Origin: Trichomonas vaginalis G3
Taxonomy: Eukaryota > Parabasalia > Trichomonadida > Trichomonadidae
Direction: 5' to 3'
DNA length: 64,000 nucleotides
Assembly: GCF_026262505.1 (NCBI RefSeq)
Contig: NC_067204.1
Span: 10,511,797-10,575,796 of the forward strand
The notes under the pieces were generated by a model. That model had not been told where the DNA came from. It saw only the letters and a program-made list of their open reading frames with translations, and did no database searches. The position numbers and the translations under genes are program-made. Below, one piece after another: positions 39,082 to 50,102 of the stretch; the first letter of the stretch is position 1; every line of letters begins with the position of its first letter.

Positions 39082-39771
39082 AACAATTCAACCATGTATA
39101 AATGGATCATGTAATCATCATGAAATGTTAGTGTTAGAGTTCAAAAGAAACAGAATGAGTGGAAATCAAACACAATCTGAATAATTTTAAACGTATACAA
39201 TCTTTAAGTTTGTATTTTGAATTCTACATATATGATTGTGTAATTCGTTCTTTCAAATTTTCGGATTCAGGCATGTTTTGATAAAATTCATTCCCAAAAA
39301 CGTCAATTAACAATTAAATTTAGTGTATTTTAAATATATATACGTATTATATTTTATAAATTATATTAAATTCGCAAAATTTTAAGTTTAAAACAAAAAT
39401 AAAAAATGTTCAAAATATGAAATTATGCATAGGATATTAAAATTTACATGTTAGCAATTTTTTTGAATTGCTTTCAATTTTCATATTGAAATTTTTAAGA
39501 TTTTTTTCTGAAATAATAAGCAAGAATATCAACCTAAATAATATTAAATTCCATGCGTTAATTTCCCCTCAAAAGTCATTGACCGCCTCTCAATCTAGAT
39601 TTTGTGAGTACTTTATATGCTTGTTCATGAAAAACTCCACCTTACTTAGCACCCATCATATTAGCTTATATGTATTATCATGTTTATATGGTTTTATACA
39701 TCTGAAATGAATGAACAGCATACGTTTAATAAATCGCGATATTAAATTTTTTTCTCTCAAATTTGTAGTGT
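39082..39771. other. AT-rich host intergenic region
   Basis: No gene is seen. The stretch is strongly AT-rich with homopolymer runs and marks the change from element to host DNA. A weak initiator-like TCAAATT lies at 39757-39763, 9 bases before the CLASP-like ATG; its fourth base does not fit the TCA(C/T) consensus. Confidence 0.6.
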
Positions 39772-42648
39772 ATGAGTGGAAACAAGAAATATGCTTCAAC
39801 TCCTATAATATCTACTAATGAACTAGCAAAACAGATGCAAATCGAATTTCAGACACCAGAAGCAAACTTTGATCCTATTTCTCTAAAAAATGACAATCAA
39901 GCCAGGAAAGAAATCGAAGATTTAACAAAACTAATTGCAGAAGGCAACGAATGGGATGTACAGGTGAAAGCTATTTCACGTGCCATGAGTTTAATCAATG
40001 GTGGCGCGTTAGAATATGATTCATTCGCAAGTAAAATCCCAGATCTGAGCATTGGACTTATTGCAGGCTCTTCAAACTTACGTAGTGCACTTGTTAAGAA
40101 CTCGTGTTTATTCATTAGTCTACTTGCTCATAAGTTAAAGAAAAAAATTTCTACAATGGGTGAAATGATAATGCCTCTTAGCAAACAAACTACACATGGT
40201 ACACTTATTATCGCTGAAAGTTGCAAGCTTACAATTTTGGAGATTGTAAAATATTGTCCAATCAAAAACGTTTTCTTAAGCATTATAGAGCTTTCAAAGT
40301 CAAAAGCAATAGAAAATAGACAGATTTCAGCTGAATCATTTATATTAATGCTTACATATTGGGGAAAAACATTAATTGAACAAAACAATGATGTTGTAAT
40401 GAAAACATTACGTTTGCTTCTTGTTGACTCATCACAAGAGGTAAGAAATGCTACCCGTATTGCTTCAAAGATCTTTGCTTCCAAATATCCAAAATATTCT
40501 GATTTATTTTTGGCAACTCTTGATTCTAAGACAAAATCAGCTGTTCTTGCAGCTGAAGTTCCTCCAGAAACGCCTCCAATCAAGCAAGATCAGGGAGATT
40601 TAGCTGATAAGAAATTTGAACCGGCATCTCCAATTGAACCGAAAGTTTCTGGCCATTTATTACTTTCACCTCATTCTCCAAAGAGCTATGTTGAAGAAGT
40701 TAATCAGATTTCAGAAAAGCAAAAAGAAAATGAAGAAAATCCTTCTCCACCAAAGATGAATTTTGTTCAAGATCTCATATTGGATGACACTATTACTCCA
40801 CCAGAAAAATATACAGTCCAACCAATCACAACTCCCAAGAAGCCAACAAAATTACCTGCTAAAAAGAAAACTCCACAGCAAAAAGTTCAAGCTGAACCAG
40901 AAGACGCAAACAAGCCATCAATGATACCTGTTTATGATAAGAAGTCTGATAGATCGAAATCTCCTGCTTTACTTGCGAATACAAGAACAATTAAACCTAA
41001 AATGTCATCAAAACATCGCTCAAGCTCGGTAAGACCATCATACAAATCAGATCAGATCAAAGATCTCAGAAGAAACCTCAATGAAGAATTAAATAATGAA
41101 GATTTCCAAAATGTCAACAACAATGAGCAAAAAGTACAAGGAAAGGAGCCAAAAGCAAACAACAAGAAAGCAAAGGCAAATAATACTGCAAGATCTGTTA
41201 AAGATCCGAGAAGAAATTCCAAATCTAAACAAAAATCGCTAACAACTGAAGAAACAAACACTCAAAAAGATGGAAAGATCATTAATGATATTGTTGAGAA
41301 GGTAGAATCCCCACAAAAGAGGAAATCCGAAGAATCAATGGCACCACCACGTTTAATTGACCAAGGAAATAGGAGAAGAAGCTCAAATCCAAATAAGAAA
41401 GTTGTTAAGAGAAGAAGCACAATTGTTTTAGAAGATGGAAATGAAAGAACATTCGTTGATAGAATCAATGAAGTCATTGAAATGAATAATTACGAAGAAA
41501 TTACAGGACAAATCAAAACAATCGTTCCTGGATTAGTTATCACAATGAACAGCAAATCAAGCTATGCTTCAAACAAGTCATTGTCTTTGATTTCTTTGTT
41601 GATTCCTCAATACAAAGATGAATTTCAACTTTCTTTGCAGGCAATTTTTGACGCTTTATTTGGCGGTTTGTTAAGTGATGTCATTGCAAAAGATAACAGA
41701 GATTTGATGGATAATTTACTTGCTGTTATCAAAGAAAACTATTCTCCAAATGATATCATTGTTTGCTGCAGTTCACAGGCATCATCACAAAGATTAGTTA
41801 AATACATCGAATCTTTCATTAATTTGGTAGTTTTTAATGATGAAAACAAAGATATTGCGAAGAAAATTGCTCAAATAAGTGTTTCACAATATGAAACATT
41901 ACAAGGTGAATCAAGAAAGATATTGGATATCATTGCCAAAAATTCAAGACAAAGTTTGGTTGAAATAATGAAAACATCTGATCAAAAACAAAAAGAAATC
42001 ATCAAAGTTATCATTGATTATGTTGACAATCATTATGGAGAATGTCCTCAAGTCGACAATGATCAAAATGTTGATGAAATGTGCAAGAAAGTCTTGAATT
42101 TCGCAAAATTGGCAACAGAATTCGATTACAACAATGCAATTGATAATTTATATCAAAGTTTGTCAGATGTTGTTTTGCAAAAAGAAAAAGAAGCTGCTGA
42201 AAAGATATTCCAATGCATGATTAACATTGTTGAGATGAAAGGTGTTGATCATTTCGAATATTTCGCAAGAAGCTGCCTTAAACACTCTGAAAGATCAAAA
42301 ATAGTAAATGTTTTGAAGCTTTTGGATATAATTGAGTGCAAAGCAGGAGGTTCTAAAACAATTACATTCTTGATTTCATCAGTTAAAGATGATAATGAAA
42401 ATAGTCCTCTTTATATTGATGAGTTACAAAGATGCATCAAAATGAATACAGAAATGATGAGATTACATGCACAAACAATGACAGAAATGCTCTGCAAAGA
42501 GATAGATAACGAAAATATTTATCTGAGAAAGAGCATTGTTTTCTGCATTGCTTTGATTGTTAAAACTTATGGAGAGAACGCTGATAAGATCGTCAGAACT
42601 CTTGAATTACCAAAGCAAAGACTTATCTCTATTTATATCAACAAATAA
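39772..42648 (+). CDS. CLASP/TOG-domain microtubule-associated protein
   Basis: The frame encodes 958 residues from ATG 39772. Residues about 45-255 form a HEAT-repeat block of the CLASP N-terminal/TOG type (EWDVQVKAISRAMSLINGGA, then SLIAGSSNLR-like and LRLLLVDSSQEVRNATRIAS). Residues about 265-560 are a Ser/Pro/Lys-rich basic linker, typical of microtubule-lattice binding regions. Residues 560-958 form a second helical-repeat domain. CLASPs stabilise microtubule plus ends in mitosis and the cytoskeleton, which fits a flagellate with a large microtubular axostyle. The family call is good; the exact subfamily is uncertain. It is a host gene, intronless and whole. Confidence 0.75.
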   Translation: MSGNKKYASTPIISTNELAKQMQIEFQTPEANFDPISLKNDNQARKEIEDLTKLIAEGNEWDVQVKAISRAMSLINGGALEYDSFASKIPDLSIGLIAGSSNLRSALVKNSCLFISLLAHKLKKKISTMGEMIMPLSKQTTHGTLIIAESCKLTILEIVKYCPIKNVFLSIIELSKSKAIENRQISAESFILMLTYWGKTLIEQNNDVVMKTLRLLLVDSSQEVRNATRIASKIFASKYPKYSDLFLATLDSKTKSAVLAAEVPPETPPIKQDQGDLADKKFEPASPIEPKVSGHLLLSPHSPKSYVEEVNQISEKQKENEENPSPPKMNFVQDLILDDTITPPEKYTVQPITTPKKPTKLPAKKKTPQQKVQAEPEDANKPSMIPVYDKKSDRSKSPALLANTRTIKPKMSSKHRSSSVRPSYKSDQIKDLRRNLNEELNNEDFQNVNNNEQKVQGKEPKANNKKAKANNTARSVKDPRRNSKSKQKSLTTEETNTQKDGKIINDIVEKVESPQKRKSEESMAPPRLIDQGNRRRSSNPNKKVVKRRSTIVLEDGNERTFVDRINEVIEMNNYEEITGQIKTIVPGLVITMNSKSSYASNKSLSLISLLIPQYKDEFQLSLQAIFDALFGGLLSDVIAKDNRDLMDNLLAVIKENYSPNDIIVCCSSQASSQRLVKYIESFINLVVFNDENKDIAKKIAQISVSQYETLQGESRKILDIIAKNSRQSLVEIMKTSDQKQKEIIKVIIDYVDNHYGECPQVDNDQNVDEMCKKVLNFAKLATEFDYNNAIDNLYQSLSDVVLQKEKEAAEKIFQCMINIVEMKGVDHFEYFARSCLKHSERSKIVNVLKLLDIIECKAGGSKTITFLISSVKDDNENSPLYIDELQRCIKMNTEMMRLHAQTMTEMLCKEIDNENIYLRKSIVFCIALIVKTYGENADKIVRTLELPKQRLISIYINK

Positions 42649-43106
42649 CTTCATTTTTTATATTTAAAAACTATTCTTCACCATGCTATTTTAATTTCTT
42701 ACTTTTTTATAATATAATAAGGATAACTATAGGATAAATTATTAACGAATAGCAGAAGGATTCATGATCATTATCACATCAGGCACAATATGTTAGTAAT
42801 ACAAATTTAGAATAAATTATTGCTATTATAATTGGAACAATAACATCTATTTTACTTTAATTTTGATTTTTAATTTTGGATTAGTGAATACACCACTAAG
42901 CTCTTTATTTATTGTCGAAATAATGTTTTGAATTCCTGAATAATTGTTTCTGATCATGGGAATTAGCTTTATAAGTCAAATTTTGTCTATTTATTTTATA
43001 TTATCTGTGAAAACTCTATAGGTAGAATGAGTATTCACCAAATTAGAAATTACTCAAAAAAAAATTAAGGTAAATTTTAAACATTAATACTAACATAACA
43101 TTTAAT
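42649..43106. other. intergenic, convergent gene ends
   Basis: AT-rich spacer between two convergent genes; no further gene or RNA is seen. Confidence 0.6.
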
Positions 43107-44120
43107 CTATTTTACACAAAGAGTTACCTTTCCGTTCACTTCACTAATGTATCCATGTCCAAAATTTCGAATTCCTCCTTCAAGTAAAGGCGGCATGTTT
43201 GAATCCTTAAGTGTTTCATATATAAATGCAAAAGAGTCACTCAATTTCAGAATTTTTTCTTGATCTGTCTGACATTTCCTTGCATCTGCATAAGAATGGT
43301 CCCAAAACATTTTCATGTCAGGAGATATTGTTATATTTGAATGTATTATTCCGGGGAATGGAAATGGTTCTGATTTTTCTTGTAATTTTTTGCCAAATTC
43401 CGTTATATTTGTTGAAACTTCGAGAAGTGATTTTGTAGCTAAGCGAGATATAGCATAGAAGCAACTTTGCTTACTAGTACATAAAGCGAATATTTTTTCT
43501 TCTTTCATTGGATCAAATCCTGATAACAAATCAACAAATCGAGAAGTTCCTTTTGGATTTAAGTATGAATTAATTGGCGTCATTACGTACCAGAGTGCTC
43601 TTGAAACATTTGTAAATTTCTCAAGGGATTTAACAAATTTCATAAAATATTTTTCTTCTTCTGTTCTAACATACATTGTTTTAATAAGAACGCTATCGTA
43701 CAAATTAACGTATATAGGGACATCTGAAATAAAATGAATTCCATCACAAAAGATTTTTCTTGAAATTCTTGGGACCCAGGTATCAATAATAGCGCCAATA
43801 TCACTTGCTTCATTTCTGTATGTCATGATTCCTATAAATATTTTCTTTTTAAGACTAACTTTAGCTTCTGTTTCTTGAATAACGTGATGATCTGCTTGTT
43901 GCGGGGTTGTATTTGTACTACTTTGACTGTTTTTTGTTTCATATATTTCATCATCTATGTCTGAATCATTATCTGAAAAGAGATATGTTCCGAAAAATAA
44001 AAATATGCTGAAAAAGAGCATTATGAATCCAATAGTCATCCTTTTTCTAGTAAAGGATAAAACCATTGATAATGTTCTATTTTTTGGAGTATTGGCATTT
44101 GCAACAGCAATTTTCTCCAT
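43107..44120 (-). CDS. fringe-like glycosyltransferase, type II membrane protein
   Basis: ATG 44120 gives 337 residues. A basic start is followed by one membrane anchor at about residues 28-48 (TIGFIMLFFSIFLFFGTYLF) and a short polar stem. The lumenal domain opens KIFIGIMTYRNEASDIGAII, then DTWVPRIS, the pattern of Fringe/galactosyltransferase family proteins (I.I.T....R...I..TW). Later segments (RALWYVMTPINSYLNPKG, LSGFDP) fit the domain, but a clear DDD motif is not evident (VRTEEEKYF occupies the expected region). A Golgi sugar-transfer role is likely; the donor is unknown. Confidence 0.6.
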   Translation of the reverse strand: MEKIAVANANTPKNRTLSMVLSFTRKRMTIGFIMLFFSIFLFFGTYLFSDNDSDIDDEIYETKNSQSSTNTTPQQADHHVIQETEAKVSLKKKIFIGIMTYRNEASDIGAIIDTWVPRISRKIFCDGIHFISDVPIYVNLYDSVLIKTMYVRTEEEKYFMKFVKSLEKFTNVSRALWYVMTPINSYLNPKGTSRFVDLLSGFDPMKEEKIFALCTSKQSCFYAISRLATKSLLEVSTNITEFGKKLQEKSEPFPFPGIIHSNITISPDMKMFWDHSYADARKCQTDQEKILKLSDSFAFIYETLKDSNMPPLLEGGIRNFGHGYISEVNGKVTLCVK

Positions 44121-44760
44121 CACTCCAAAAAAAATTTAACAGAAAAATAACTATTATTTTACTAATTTCATTTTGAAAGATCCTGAACTTGCTATTTTCA
44201 AATATCTTTTATGCAGGGCGAGAAATAATTTTTTTTTATTTTTCGCTGATGCTAGAATTTACCGTCATAAGTTATCACAATGTAAAACTCATTTACTGGT
44301 CGAATATATTGCATTGGACTTTCAGCAATCAAACATAGATTGCAGAAATATTCCTCAATTTGACATTCATGAACAGATATTATGCTTTGACAGTGTTGAA
44401 TGAGAGTTATAAGAATGATATTCAGCATCTTGTTCTTATAGACTAACAATCAAATTCTCATTACAGAAATCTTTCAACTTTATGAGAAGTTTCACGGAAT
44501 ATTTGTTATTGTTATGAGATGATACAACTCAGAAGTGAAAATGGTTAGCTAATACTTAAAATTTTAGCCTTAATATATCAAAATTTGAAATTTTCTCAAT
44601 AAAGATTGATAAGCTCCATACGTGCATAATTCATTTAGTGTCAAAACTTGTTATCATCATGTAAGAGTTGCATTAGAGAAGTTCCCAGATTGTCATTCAT
44701 TTACGACTAGAAGGTGTTTCCACCTAAAAATAAATCTTTGAACAAATTTTTTTCTAAAAA
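44121..44760. other. intergenic, divergent promoters
   Basis: Two short open frames here (44173-44403 and 44252-44449) have host-unlike composition and no support. No RNA gene is seen. The region should contain the promoters of both flanking genes, but no clear initiator could be placed. Confidence 0.5.
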
Positions 44761-47628
44761 ATGTTTCTCCTCATTAGTTTTGCTTATTCAAAGATCTGGG
44801 CACTAGAACTGAATCTAGATAGGATATGTTTAAGTGGATATAATGGAGAAAATCTTGATCTTTTTCGCTGTGTTCCAAATAGAATTTGCAGGGAAAATGA
44901 TTTAAGCACATATGAATCATTTTCCGGCAATGAATGTGTTGAAAGTTCGATATATAATGATACATTCCCAAATTCAAACTACGAAAACGCAAATTACATT
45001 TTACTCAAAGAATCTCTTAAAGATGCAAACCTTTATCATGATTCATTTATAATAAAATACGAAGAATGTTTGAATCTTCTACAAAAATCAAAACTACTTC
45101 GTATATTCAAGAAATTAGATATGAATATACTTTCTACATATAAAACCATTCATGAAATCGACGAAGATGTCAATTTGTCAACATCTGCAAACGAAACAAT
45201 CGAAGAAAACATACAAAATATTTTGAATAAAGAAACTCAAGAAATTATATCAACAGATGCGACTAAACCAGCAGAGCAAAGCATAGATAATGATAATACT
45301 ATACAAAACTATGTTAATGATCAAACAAATGAAAAAATACAAAATAATTCAGACGAAAAACCTAAAGAAAGCGAACAAAAAGAAGATTCTGAGAAGAGTA
45401 CACAAGAAGGAACCAATGAACAAGGTGAAGAAGATCGACCAACCAATAGAGAAATACAAAAAGCTGCAAAGAAAGCAATTAATCAAGTACAAGAACTTCT
45501 CTTTAGTCATGGTATCGAAGGAATCAAGAAATACATGAAAATGCAAGGAAACGCTATAGTTTTAGAAATTCCTCAAAATATTGAAAAATCTCACAAAAAC
45601 AAAGCCGAAAACATTACATTAAACGAAACACAAAAGTTCATTCAGTTCATAAACAAAACAATACACGATATAAGTTACGATGAACCTCCAAAATTTGACA
45701 AAAACTACACAATTTTCATTGACCACAGAGTTCTTTACAATTCAACGATCACACCATTTAAAGAAGTTTCCTTTACCATTCCCAAAGACAGGAAAGCCAT
45801 TATCAGAGTCCCTGAAGTTTCAAAGACAACGACAATTGAAGAAATCATCAGGAATTACTGTGAACCTCAAAACATTGATTTCTCAGCATTTTCGGACATA
45901 ACAGTTTCGATGAAAATCGGAATGACAGTGTTTGGAGATGTAGAAGTCATTGATATGAAAATCATGGGCGTCAGTTCAGGAAATCCTTCACTTGCTAAGC
46001 AACTAGCGCAAGCAATGAATCATCGACAAAACAATGAAACAACAAACATTTCTCAAGAATTTATCAACATGAATTTAACAGGTGTTTATCTTCTTTTTGG
46101 CGAAAAATACAACAAAATCATTGATAAACAAGAAAATGTTAATCAAACTGCTGAAAATTCTGAAATTGTTGATGATGAGAAATGCAAAGAATTCAATGAA
46201 AGTTTAGATCATTTTAAGTTCCTTTTAGATGAAGATCTTGAATTCCGTTATGCAGCAACAGAAGAACAGAAACAAAAGTTCAGGGAAACAATAGAAAATA
46301 TAACTAATTCTGATCATAAATGTAATAAAATGACATTGTTCCCATTGTTAGAAATGGCTATCCTTAAAGTCAGTTTTATAAATAGAGCAAATGAAATTGA
46401 TCAATTAAGGAAATCATTCAATGACTTATCAAATGATTGCGCAAATAGTAAGAAATGTGTTGATGAAGTTAAACAGAATATTACTAATTTTGTTAATGAA
46501 GCAAATGAAGTTTTCAATAAATGGGAAGAAGACTTTAATTTCACAAGCGAAGACATTAAAAATCAGAAAGACAAACTCGCGGAATTCAAGAAGTATTCGA
46601 GTAGTAAATTAAGTGAAACAATAACTTTGACAAGAGAAATGCTTCAAAACCCTGAACTTTTGCAGAAATTAGGATTAGGAAATCTCAAAATTATGTTTGG
46701 AAATCCAAGTGAAGATAAAGAAAAGAAACAAGAGAAAATACCAAGAGAAGAACAAGAAATCATTGATGAAAAGAAGAGAGTTCTCGAGAAATTGGATTAT
46801 TTAAGAAAGAATGCTTCTAAATACTTTGATATGGCTTCTGAAGCTTTGAAAGCTTCTCTGAATTCAACAACAATGATAGATGAAATGAAACATCAAAGTG
46901 ACTACATGAACTACACTGTTATGGCCATGTCTTTCCAGAGTTCTCAGCCAGAAGTAATTGATGAATATAAAAGATTGGAAAGAAGACACAAAGAAATGAA
47001 ACTAAGAAGAGAAGCAAGAGAGAAACCTTTCTTCGATGAAGAAATTCCTGAAATGGATTACGAACCTCCTCAACCTCCACAACCACCTGAACAGAGAAAT
47101 ATTATTATAATAAAACGTGCAGAACCAAAACCAGCAAATGCAACAAATCAAACAACTGTAAATAATCAAACAGTTAAAATCATTACTGTACCAATTAAAG
47201 CAGGAAATCTAACAGCTAAAATAGCTCCAACAAATCAAACAATAACTAATATAGTTAATCAAACAGTTGTAAGCAATCAGACAACTGTAAATGTAAATAA
47301 TCAAACTGTTCAGGCAGGAAATAATTTGACTGTTATTAATAACAAAACAGAAAACAAAGGAACTGTTTTAGTTAATCAAACAGTTCATAATGATTCCAAA
47401 CAAGTTAATGTAACAAATGATGTTAAACAACAAGAAACAAAGCAAAATATTGTTTCTAATTCTAATGAAGCCAAAACAGAGAAGGTTAATGAAACTAAAC
47501 AAGACAATGTAGCAAATCAAACGCAAGCTAAATCTAAACCAATCACTGTTCAAACAGATAATAACCAAACTATTGTTACTAATCAAACTGATTCCCAAGA
47601 AGAAACAAATCAAACTAATGTTCCGTAA
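44761..47628 (+). CDS. secreted or lumenal coiled-coil protein with many N-glycosylation sites
   Basis: The frame encodes 955 residues. A short signal peptide (MFLLISFAYSKIWAL) opens it. Residues 20-90 contain six cysteines. A long acidic, Asn-rich region, a folded segment near 340-420 (PPKFDKNYTIFIDHRVLYNS) and helical, cysteine-containing segments (CKEFNESLDHFKFLLDEDLE, KCVDEVKQNITNFVNEANEV) follow. The C-terminal 170 residues are dominated by Asn-Gln-Thr sequons (VNNQTV, VNQTVV). No C-terminal anchor or retention signal is seen. The helical part vaguely recalls the end of ER Hsp70/GRP170-like chaperones, but that is weak. Probably secreted or surface-associated; no firm family. Confidence 0.6.
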   Translation: MFLLISFAYSKIWALELNLDRICLSGYNGENLDLFRCVPNRICRENDLSTYESFSGNECVESSIYNDTFPNSNYENANYILLKESLKDANLYHDSFIIKYEECLNLLQKSKLLRIFKKLDMNILSTYKTIHEIDEDVNLSTSANETIEENIQNILNKETQEIISTDATKPAEQSIDNDNTIQNYVNDQTNEKIQNNSDEKPKESEQKEDSEKSTQEGTNEQGEEDRPTNREIQKAAKKAINQVQELLFSHGIEGIKKYMKMQGNAIVLEIPQNIEKSHKNKAENITLNETQKFIQFINKTIHDISYDEPPKFDKNYTIFIDHRVLYNSTITPFKEVSFTIPKDRKAIIRVPEVSKTTTIEEIIRNYCEPQNIDFSAFSDITVSMKIGMTVFGDVEVIDMKIMGVSSGNPSLAKQLAQAMNHRQNNETTNISQEFINMNLTGVYLLFGEKYNKIIDKQENVNQTAENSEIVDDEKCKEFNESLDHFKFLLDEDLEFRYAATEEQKQKFRETIENITNSDHKCNKMTLFPLLEMAILKVSFINRANEIDQLRKSFNDLSNDCANSKKCVDEVKQNITNFVNEANEVFNKWEEDFNFTSEDIKNQKDKLAEFKKYSSSKLSETITLTREMLQNPELLQKLGLGNLKIMFGNPSEDKEKKQEKIPREEQEIIDEKKRVLEKLDYLRKNASKYFDMASEALKASLNSTTMIDEMKHQSDYMNYTVMAMSFQSSQPEVIDEYKRLERRHKEMKLRREAREKPFFDEEIPEMDYEPPQPPQPPEQRNIIIIKRAEPKPANATNQTTVNNQTVKIITVPIKAGNLTAKIAPTNQTITNIVNQTVVSNQTTVNVNNQTVQAGNNLTVINNKTENKGTVLVNQTVHNDSKQVNVTNDVKQQETKQNIVSNSNEAKTEKVNETKQDNVANQTQAKSKPITVQTDNNQTIVTNQTDSQEETNQTNVP

Positions 47629-47939
47629 GCATAAAAAAACTTTTTTTTCTATTGAATAAAATTTATATATTATAATAATTTTTTTGTAGCATTGTAGCTT
47701 AGATACATTGTTCAAAATAAAAACAGATATAGATTTGAAATAGAGAATCAAATCTCTAAGTTATATTAATTGAATAGTGTCTGAAAAAGGTAATTTATTA
47801 GAATAAATCATTGAGTAGAAAGTATACACATAACAATTTCAGTATTAAAGATAGAAATAAAAATAATATGATCTAAATTATGAATAATAGTATAGAAAAC
47901 ACGATTTTATGAATAGAAAAGAACAAATAAACAACAAGT
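47629..47939. other. intergenic, convergent gene ends
   Basis: A very AT-rich spacer of about 310 bases after the sequon-rich gene. The frame on the minus strand here is the reverse of repetitive coding and low-complexity DNA. Nothing else is seen. Confidence 0.6.
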
Positions 47940-48452
47940 TTAATAGAAATCTGTCTTGAAAACAAAAATAGATATTAATTGCCAAAGTTCCATCAAAAAT
48001 GGAAGCATTATACCAAAGAAAACGCCACAGATCACAAAGTTTCTGTGCGCATTTTGGAATAATGCGTGTGACATGAGAATCACACCTATTAAGTGCAAAA
48101 CACCTTCAATAAAGCTAAGATGTGCAACTGTTGTAACAATTCCAAATATGAGGCTAATGAAAAGGAAAACTAAAAAGATATCTGCAAAGATTAGCCAAAT
48201 TCGAAGTTCTGTTGTTGCGTCTGCGATCATTTCATTGGAAGATAATGTTCTAGAGATTGCTGATTTGATAAAATCTGGCAGGTTTGGAGATAAATTTGAA
48301 TTAGAAAAGCGGGCTGAATAATAATTTTTGACAATATTCGCTTCTCCTCCATAATCGGAGTCGAGTGTATATAATATAACGTTAACTGTGATATAAATTG
48401 CGGAAAATGCAAGGACTCTAAATGGAAATAGTGTTCGAGAAAGTTGAAGCAT
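47940..48452 (-). CDS. TMEM107-like four-pass membrane protein
   Basis: ATG 48452 gives 170 residues with four hydrophobic segments at about 10-28, 83-105, 112-130 and 136-160 and a polar loop between the first two. The last two segments (AHLSFIEGVLHLIGVILMSH, then VICGVFFGIMLPFLMELWQL) parallel the end of TMEM107, where a His-containing turn precedes a long helix followed by PxxxE. TMEM107 belongs to the Meckel-syndrome complex of the ciliary transition zone, which would suit a flagellate. The assignment is from memory of the family pattern and needs a profile search. Confidence 0.5.
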   Translation of the reverse strand: MLQLSRTLFPFRVLAFSAIYITVNVILYTLDSDYGGEANIVKNYYSARFSNSNLSPNLPDFIKSAISRTLSSNEMIADATTELRIWLIFADIFLVFLFISLIFGIVTTVAHLSFIEGVLHLIGVILMSHALFQNAHRNFVICGVFFGIMLPFLMELWQLISIFVFKTDFY

Positions 48453-48852
48453 TTAAAAATTTTTAAACGTTTTCTTGTCAATTTTTTGCATGAATTATGG
48501 TTTTATAATATATCCGTGTAAACTATATAATATCTCTCAATAATTGAGAGTCAAAAGGATTAATTATAAAACTCTATAAATTTTCGGTGATATTTAGAAT
48601 AATACGTGAATATTACGCCTTTACCTTTTTTCGTGACAAACATTGCTCACAAGCATGCATGTGAGATATGTTCAAAATTTTGGGGCATTTGGCCTGTAAT
48701 AAGAGAGGTCAGCCTACCTCTTTCTGAAGAACAGAGTAACCAAAAGTATTCAAACGATGATTTTTAATTTCCGCACTTTTTTGTGGACCTTATAAGAAAA
48801 AACAAGTCATTTTAATAAATAATATTTTATATAAAAACAAGATATTTGACTT
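48453..48852. other. intergenic
   Basis: No gene is seen. A near-perfect palindrome CTCACAAGCATGCATGTGAG lies near 48648-48667. The rest is AT-rich. Confidence 0.5.
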
Positions 48853-49863
48853 TTATGGTGAAACACCCATCTCTTTCAGTCTAGATAATATAGCTTCGTC
48901 CTGGCATTCAAGAGCGTAACTTAAAATCTTCTTCAATCTTTCCTCTGATGGAGGATTAACAGATTTGGTCGAGCAAAGAATAGAAAGAATTACTCCACCA
49001 CTGCCAACTTCTAATGCCGCATTTAAGCAGCTCTCTGTTAAATCGGGAAACGAAGCACGTGGGAATCTACAAATTTCGCAAAAGTAGAAGCATGTTGAGT
49101 AGTTATAGATCGACCACTTAATGCATTCCTCGCATACATCGTTTGACGTATTATCCATGATCCACTTTACAAGTGTCATTCTATGGCTTTGTAATGCAGG
49201 GACAATCGAATGAGTATCTATTTGGAAATTTGCTTGTCTTAGTAAGTCAATTATTTCTGGATTTCCGCCTTCAATTGCATAAACAAAAGTATTATGAGTA
49301 GGATTGTTTCCGTTGGTTAAGAGATATTTGAAACACTTCGGACTGCCACAAAACGCGGCCAAATCTAGATAAGTGTGATGATAAGATCTCCATTTAATAA
49401 TTTGTTTGAACAGATCGGAATTTGCAGAGTAATAAATTAATTTTTCCAAATCATCATTCTTGACAGCTAATGCAGGGGAATCTTCTTTAAATTCATTCAA
49501 ATAATAATGTAATGAACGCTTTGGTTGTTTCCTTTTATCACGATCTAATGGAACAATCTCTGCACGTTGAAGATATTGATAAAATTCTTTGTTGAGAACT
49601 TCTAATTCGTATTCATTTTTGCGCAACTCTGAATATAACTTCCCATAAGCTTCCTAGTTAAATCTGTGTATTTCTATTGCGTACTCAAACAAATTAGGTA
49701 TGTATTTTTTGAAAATGAGTCCAGATTCTTTGATCTTTATTGCTGTTGCAGCAGCACTATCAACAGTCACATCAATGACGCTATCTTCAATTACAGCCCA
49801 TTTCTGAAGTACTTGTGGGATCTCAGTAATAGAATAACCTGGTGCTTGAACATCATCAATCAT
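48853..49863 (-). pseudogene. ankyrin-repeat (DUF3447-type) host gene with an internal stop
   Basis: A reading frame from ATG 49863 (MIDDVQAPGYSITEIPQVLQ) runs into an in-frame TAG at 49654 and then continues open in the same frame to the stop at 48853. The downstream part holds ankyrin-like units (YLDLAAFCGSPKCFKYLLTN, then YAIEGGNPEIIDLLRQANF, ESCLNAALEVGSGGVIL) of the large Trichomonas ankyrin family with an N-terminal domain of the DUF3447 kind. It is probably a young pseudogene; stop read-through or a later start near 49600 are less likely. Neighbours on the minus strand are intact genes. Confidence 0.6.
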
Positions 49864-50102
49864 GAAAATGATGCGAATTCAGAGAAATTTAGTATATTAT
49901 ATCTTAAAATCTGATAAAGAACTTGAATATTATACCGAAACCTGCAACTTTCGTTTGAGATATAATTCAAAGATCAAAAATTTTGGTCGAATAGAGCCAA
50001 TGTCATAAAAAATCAATATTTAAAGATATAAATGATATGTTTATTAATACGTGGACTTAATTTTTTTATTACAAATTTTATTTTTTTCTATTTTTTTCGT
50101 CT

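Noticed and set aside
44173-44449. Two short frames in the divergent intergenic region
   Set aside because: They are short, overlap each other on opposite strands and have no initiator or family support.
48648-48667. Palindrome CTCACAAGCATGCATGTGAG as an operator or RNA hairpin
   Set aside because: It is a single copy with no linked gene start or RNA signature; chance in AT-rich spacer is likely.
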